Assembly: GCA_051745265.1 (NCBI GenBank)
Contig: JBNJDW010000073.1
Span: 1 to 8,399 of the forward strand
Source: JBNJDW01 sp051745265
GTDB taxonomy: Bacteria > Pseudomonadota > Alphaproteobacteria > Micavibrionales > CSBR16-224
Length of the DNA: 8,399 nucleotides
Reading direction: 5' to 3'
This document shows, piece after piece, positions 6,675-8,399 of the stretch; the first letter of the stretch is position 1, and each line of letters starts with the position of its first letter. Made by a program: the position numbers and the translations under genes. Under the pieces are notes generated by a model, which was given only the letters and a program-made list of their open reading frames with translations, had not been told where the DNA came from and did not search any database.

Positions 6675-7292
6675 ATGAAAATTTATAATTACGATGAAAA
6701 TGGAATTTATCTTGGCGAAACAGAGGCCCGTAAAAGCCCGCTGGAAACAGATGTTTTCCTGATCCCGGCCCGGGCCACGGATGTGGCACCGCCCGAGGCA
6801 GAGGACGGTTATGCCAGAGTCTGGAACGGCAGCCAGTGGCAGCAGATTGAAGACCACCGCGGTGAGGTCGTTTATGACAGCCAAACCGGTGAGGAGGTTA
6901 CAATTGAGACGATTGGCCCGATCGGGTCGGGATTGGTCACAAGCCCGCCGGATATACCGATTGATAAACCCGGTATTCTGGCCGCGTATCGCTATCAGCG
7001 TGAAACCGAAGGCCTGACGGTTAACAGTGTCGCCATACGGACGGACCGGGCAACACAGGCAATGTTGCTGGGCGCCCGGATCAAGGCCAAGGAAGATGCT
7101 CAATATAGTATTCTGTGGAAGGCGGAAAACGGTTTTATACCCTTAACCGCCCCCGAAGTCATCACCATTGCCGATGCTGTCCATGATCATGTTCAGACGT
7201 GTTTTCAGGCGGAAGCAGCCGTTGATCTGGAAAACTGCCTGACACAAGAGGATGTCGAAGCTGCCTTTGATGCGGCATTTAATGGTGTTTGA
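6675..7292 (+). CDS. Tail-fibre-assembly-like N-terminus with DUF4376
   Basis: A 205-aa protein. The N-terminal part (about 1-75: MKIYNYDENGIYLGETEARKS, split motif YLGE...SPLE, LIPARATDVAPPEAEDGYARVW, GSQWQQIEDHRG) resembles small tail-fibre assembly proteins. The second part (about 100-200: AYRYQRETEGLTVN, AIRTDRATQAMLLGAR, ILWKAENGF, HVQTCFQAEA) matches DUF4376, common in phage tail-fibre neighbourhoods. I infer a chaperone or accessory protein for the collar fibre just upstream. An ATG at 6666 would add three residues, but AAAGGA at 6661-6666 overlaps that codon and sits eight bases before the ATG at 6675, so 6675 is preferred. Its stop shares a base with the next ATG (TGATG, 7290-7294). 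The family match for DUF4376 is firm; the chaperone role is inferred from context. Confidence 0.83.
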   Translation: MKIYNYDENGIYLGETEARKSPLETDVFLIPARATDVAPPEAEDGYARVWNGSQWQQIEDHRGEVVYDSQTGEEVTIETIGPIGSGLVTSPPDIPIDKPGILAAYRYQRETEGLTVNSVAIRTDRATQAMLLGARIKAKEDAQYSILWKAENGFIPLTAPEVITIADAVHDHVQTCFQAEAAVDLENCLTQEDVEAAFDAAFNGV

Positions 7293-7546
7293 TGGAACAT
7301 CTGGATTTTATTGGCAGACTGACCAATTGGTTCTGGTTGCCGTTATCAGCGATTACCGGCTGGCTTTTGAAACGCCTGCATGCCATTGAAACCAAGGCCG
7401 AGCGGGCAGATGACAAGGCCGATCAGTTCAAAATATACGCCATTGAGCAATTCGTCACCCGCAAAGAGCATACACATATGTCGAACCGGATTGATGCAAA
7501 GCTGGATCGGATTCTCGATAAGCTTGAACAAAAGGCCGATAAGTAG
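7292..7546 (+). CDS. Small membrane-anchored coiled-coil protein
   Basis: An 84-aa protein with one hydrophobic N-terminal segment (about 10-27, WFWLPLSAITGWLL), a basic KRL edge, and then a long charged helix rich in Lys, Glu, Asp and Ala that ends in heptad-like RIDAKLDRILDKLEQKADK. Such small N-anchored coiled-coil proteins are frequent between fibre and lysin genes, usually annotated as hypothetical. It could be a lysis accessory (spanin- or XhlA-like in general design, though XhlA has the opposite order). The ATG at 7292 overlaps the previous stop and lacks a good ribosome site, so translation is probably coupled. A TTG one codon upstream (7289) is a less likely start. Function unproven. 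Confidence 0.75.
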   Translation: MEHLDFIGRLTNWFWLPLSAITGWLLKRLHAIETKAERADDKADQFKIYAIEQFVTRKEHTHMSNRIDAKLDRILDKLEQKADK

Positions 7547-7583
7547 CCGCCATATTCACCATATTTATAAACAGGGGGTTTCG

Positions 7584-8024
7584 ATGAGATCTGAAACGTT
7601 ACCCCGGGGTATTCGTAATAATAACCCCGGCAATATTCGCCTGAGCAAAATTCGCTGGCAGGGCCAGAAAGCTGTGCAGTTTGATCAGGATTTTGTTGAA
7701 TTTGACAGTCCGGAAGCGGGGCTGCGGGCGCTGATGAAAGTGCTGCTGACCTATTACCGGAAATACGGTCTGGATACGGTGCAGAGCATTATTAACCGCT
7801 GGGCCCCGCCGCATGAAAATGCCACGGATGGTTATGCCGAACATGTGGCACGGCGGCTGCGGGTAAAACGGACAGCCTCTTTGAATATCGAGAGCGCCGC
7901 GATGCTGTGCGCGCTGGCCAAAGCGATCACAATTCATGAGAACGGCCGCCCGCCAAAAGACATGCCGCCGTGCTGGTACAAAGAAGAGGTTTATCAACAG
8001 GCCTGTTATCAGGCCATGCTTTAA
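7584..8024 (+). CDS. GIRNNNPGNIR-family phage protein, putative endolysin
   Basis: A 146-aa protein of a phage family recognised by RGIRNNNPGNIR (residues 8-19), followed by W.GQ, FVEFDSPEAGLRALMKVLLTY (interrupted by variable positions), TVQSIINRWAPPHEN (about 70-86), YAEHVARRL, and IHENGRPP (about 117-123, with E119). Members are variously annotated as virion structural protein (P5-like) or lysozyme-like protein. It lies between the fibre genes and a holin candidate, and no other wall-degrading enzyme is visible in the lysis block, so I favour an endolysin-type glycan hydrolase. The catalytic residue is not certain. No signal peptide or anchor is seen, which would make release holin-dependent. 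The start is ATG at 7584, with AGGGGG at 7573-7578; the frame stays open upstream to 7380, but that stretch overlaps the previous gene and lacks family motifs. Confidence 0.8.
   Translation: MRSETLPRGIRNNNPGNIRLSKIRWQGQKAVQFDQDFVEFDSPEAGLRALMKVLLTYYRKYGLDTVQSIINRWAPPHENATDGYAEHVARRLRVKRTASLNIESAAMLCALAKAITIHENGRPPKDMPPCWYKEEVYQQACYQAML
8000..8015. repeat. Small hairpin just upstream of the holin ribosome site
   Basis: GGCCTG (8000-8005) and CAGGCC (8010-8015) form a perfect six-base-pair stem with a TTAT loop in the last codons of the lysin gene. It ends about eight bases before the AAAAGGAG ribosome site of the next gene. No T-run follows, so termination is unlikely. An influence on holin translation is possible but unproven. 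Confidence 0.35.
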
Positions 8025-8037
8025 AAGGAGATCTATA

Positions 8038-8223
8038 ATGAAGAAATTTATCGGATATCTGTTATCCCGCCTGCGTGAACGGTCATCCTGGCTGGGGATT
8101 ATATCGGTGTTAACCGCCGTTGGCGTGTCTTTATCGCCGGAACAAACACAGGCCGTTGTCAGTGCCGGTGTGGCGCTGGCCGGTGCCATTGCCGTATTTA
8201 CACGTGATCAGGAAAAGCAATGA
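8038..8223 (+). CDS. Small two-helix membrane protein, putative holin
   Basis: A 61-aa protein with a basic N-terminus (MKKFIGYLLSRLRERSS), two hydrophobic helices (about 17-33 and 38-54) separated by a short SPEQT turn, and a charged end (RDQEKQ). The pattern SRLRE.SSWLGI followed by VSAGVALAGAIAVFTRD is typical of small phage membrane proteins found beside lysins and commonly annotated as holins. Holins build inner-membrane holes at a set time so that a cytoplasmic endolysin reaches the wall. Two predicted helices would make it class II-like. A strong AAAAGGAG (8023-8030) overlaps the lysin stop and sits seven bases before the ATG. There is only one Met, so no dual-start antiholin of the lambda S type. 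The ATGA overlap (8220-8223) couples it to the next gene. Confidence 0.72.
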   Translation: MKKFIGYLLSRLRERSSWLGIISVLTAVGVSLSPEQTQAVVSAGVALAGAIAVFTRDQEKQ

Positions 8224-8399
8224 TCGGCCTGGCTTTGGGTATTTTTGTGCTGGGTCTGATTGCTTTTGCGGCGTTTTACAAGCTGGGCATTCGGTTTGGC
8301 ACCTCGGAAACCCTGAAAACAAAAGCGGAGCAGATTAATGAAAAAGCTTTGGAAGCGAAAAGGATTCATGATCGCCTGTATCGGGATGATGAGTATGCA
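8220..8399 (+). CDS. Membrane-anchored coiled-coil protein, possible i-spanin-like (partial)
   Basis: The first 60 residues are visible and the gene runs off the window. An N-terminal membrane segment (about 2-20, IGLALGIFVLGLIAFAAFY) is followed by KLGIRFG and a strongly charged, probably coiled-coil helix (KTKAEQINEKALEAKRIHDRLYRDDEYA). This is the general design of an inner-membrane spanin such as Rz: an N-terminal anchor with a periplasmic helical stalk. The position right after a holin candidate supports that reading. Short phage proteins of unknown function share the design, and no embedded or following o-spanin lipobox can be checked here. The ATG overlaps the holin stop by four bases; GGAAAAG upstream is only a modest ribosome site. 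Confidence 0.6.
   Translation, partial: MIGLALGIFVLGLIAFAAFYKLGIRFGTSETLKTKAEQINEKALEAKRIHDRLYRDDEYA

Noticed and set aside
6516..7103. Minus-strand open frame of 195 codons across the fibre and DUF4376 genes.
   Set aside because: Antisense shadow of two genes with clear family motifs; no plausible product.
7550..7565. Direct repeat CCATATT spaced by nine bases in the gap before the lysin gene.
   Set aside because: Only two seven-base copies in an AT-rich spacer; not distinguishable from chance.
7380..7583. Longer start for the lysin gene at 7380.
   Set aside because: It would overlap the whole coiled-coil end of the preceding gene and add residues without family motifs; ATG 7584 has a good ribosome site and fits the family N-terminus.
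7599..8189. Long minus-strand open frame (196 codons) across the lysin and holin genes.
   Set aside because: It lies wholly antisense to two well-supported genes, has no recognisable motifs, and similar antisense frames occur throughout the window, as expected from the codon use.

Overview
The window lies inside the late, structural part of a tailed-phage or prophage genome, running from the distal tail genes into the lysis genes. Every gene I can support is on the + strand. Genes are tightly packed, with ATGA or TGATG stop/start overlaps at four junctions. The tail proteins (a DUF1833 protein, an NlpC/P60 peptidase and a very large TipJ-type tail-tip protein) point to a long-tailed, probably siphovirus-like phage with a lambda/gene-transfer-agent type tail tip. 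Strong AAGGAG-type ribosome sites, a lysis block that appears to include a holin, and the flavour of the proteins suggest a Gram-negative host. An alphaproteobacterium is my best guess, but nothing here proves it. No integrase, att site, tRNA, IS or CRISPR is visible.

Layout. 1-89: end of an upstream tail gene, overlapping the next start. 86-559: DUF1833 tail protein. 560-665: AT-rich promoter-like gap with an inverted repeat. 666-1157: unrecognised, hydrophilic 163-aa protein closed by a strong intrinsic terminator (1176-1207), a gene with its own control signals set into the tail operon (moron-like). 1237-1674: NlpC/P60 peptidase. 1671-5837: 1388-aa tail-tip protein with a gpI-like beta-grasp N-terminus fused to a gpJ-like body, an FN3-like domain and a lectin-like C-terminal module. 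5859-6662: collar-domain tail fibre with an HxH tip. 6675-7292: tail-fibre-assembly-like plus DUF4376 protein. 7292-7546: small membrane/coiled-coil protein. 7584-8024: GIRNNNPGNIR-family protein, the best endolysin candidate. 8038-8223: 61-aa two-helix holin candidate. 8220-8399: start of a membrane-anchored coiled-coil protein, possibly spanin-like, cut by the window edge.

How they fit together. The DUF1833 protein, the peptidase and the tail-tip protein should form the tail-tip complex that binds the cell and opens the wall locally for DNA delivery. The collar fibre and its putative chaperone would add receptor specificity. The last four genes would release progeny. The terminator at 1176-1207 sits between DUF1833 and the peptidase, so either late transcription is antiterminated or a promoter not obvious to me drives the genes downstream of it.

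I see no clearly new multi-gene system. The items most worth following are the moron-like gene with its control region, the compositionally odd fibre tip, and the fused tail-tip architecture.
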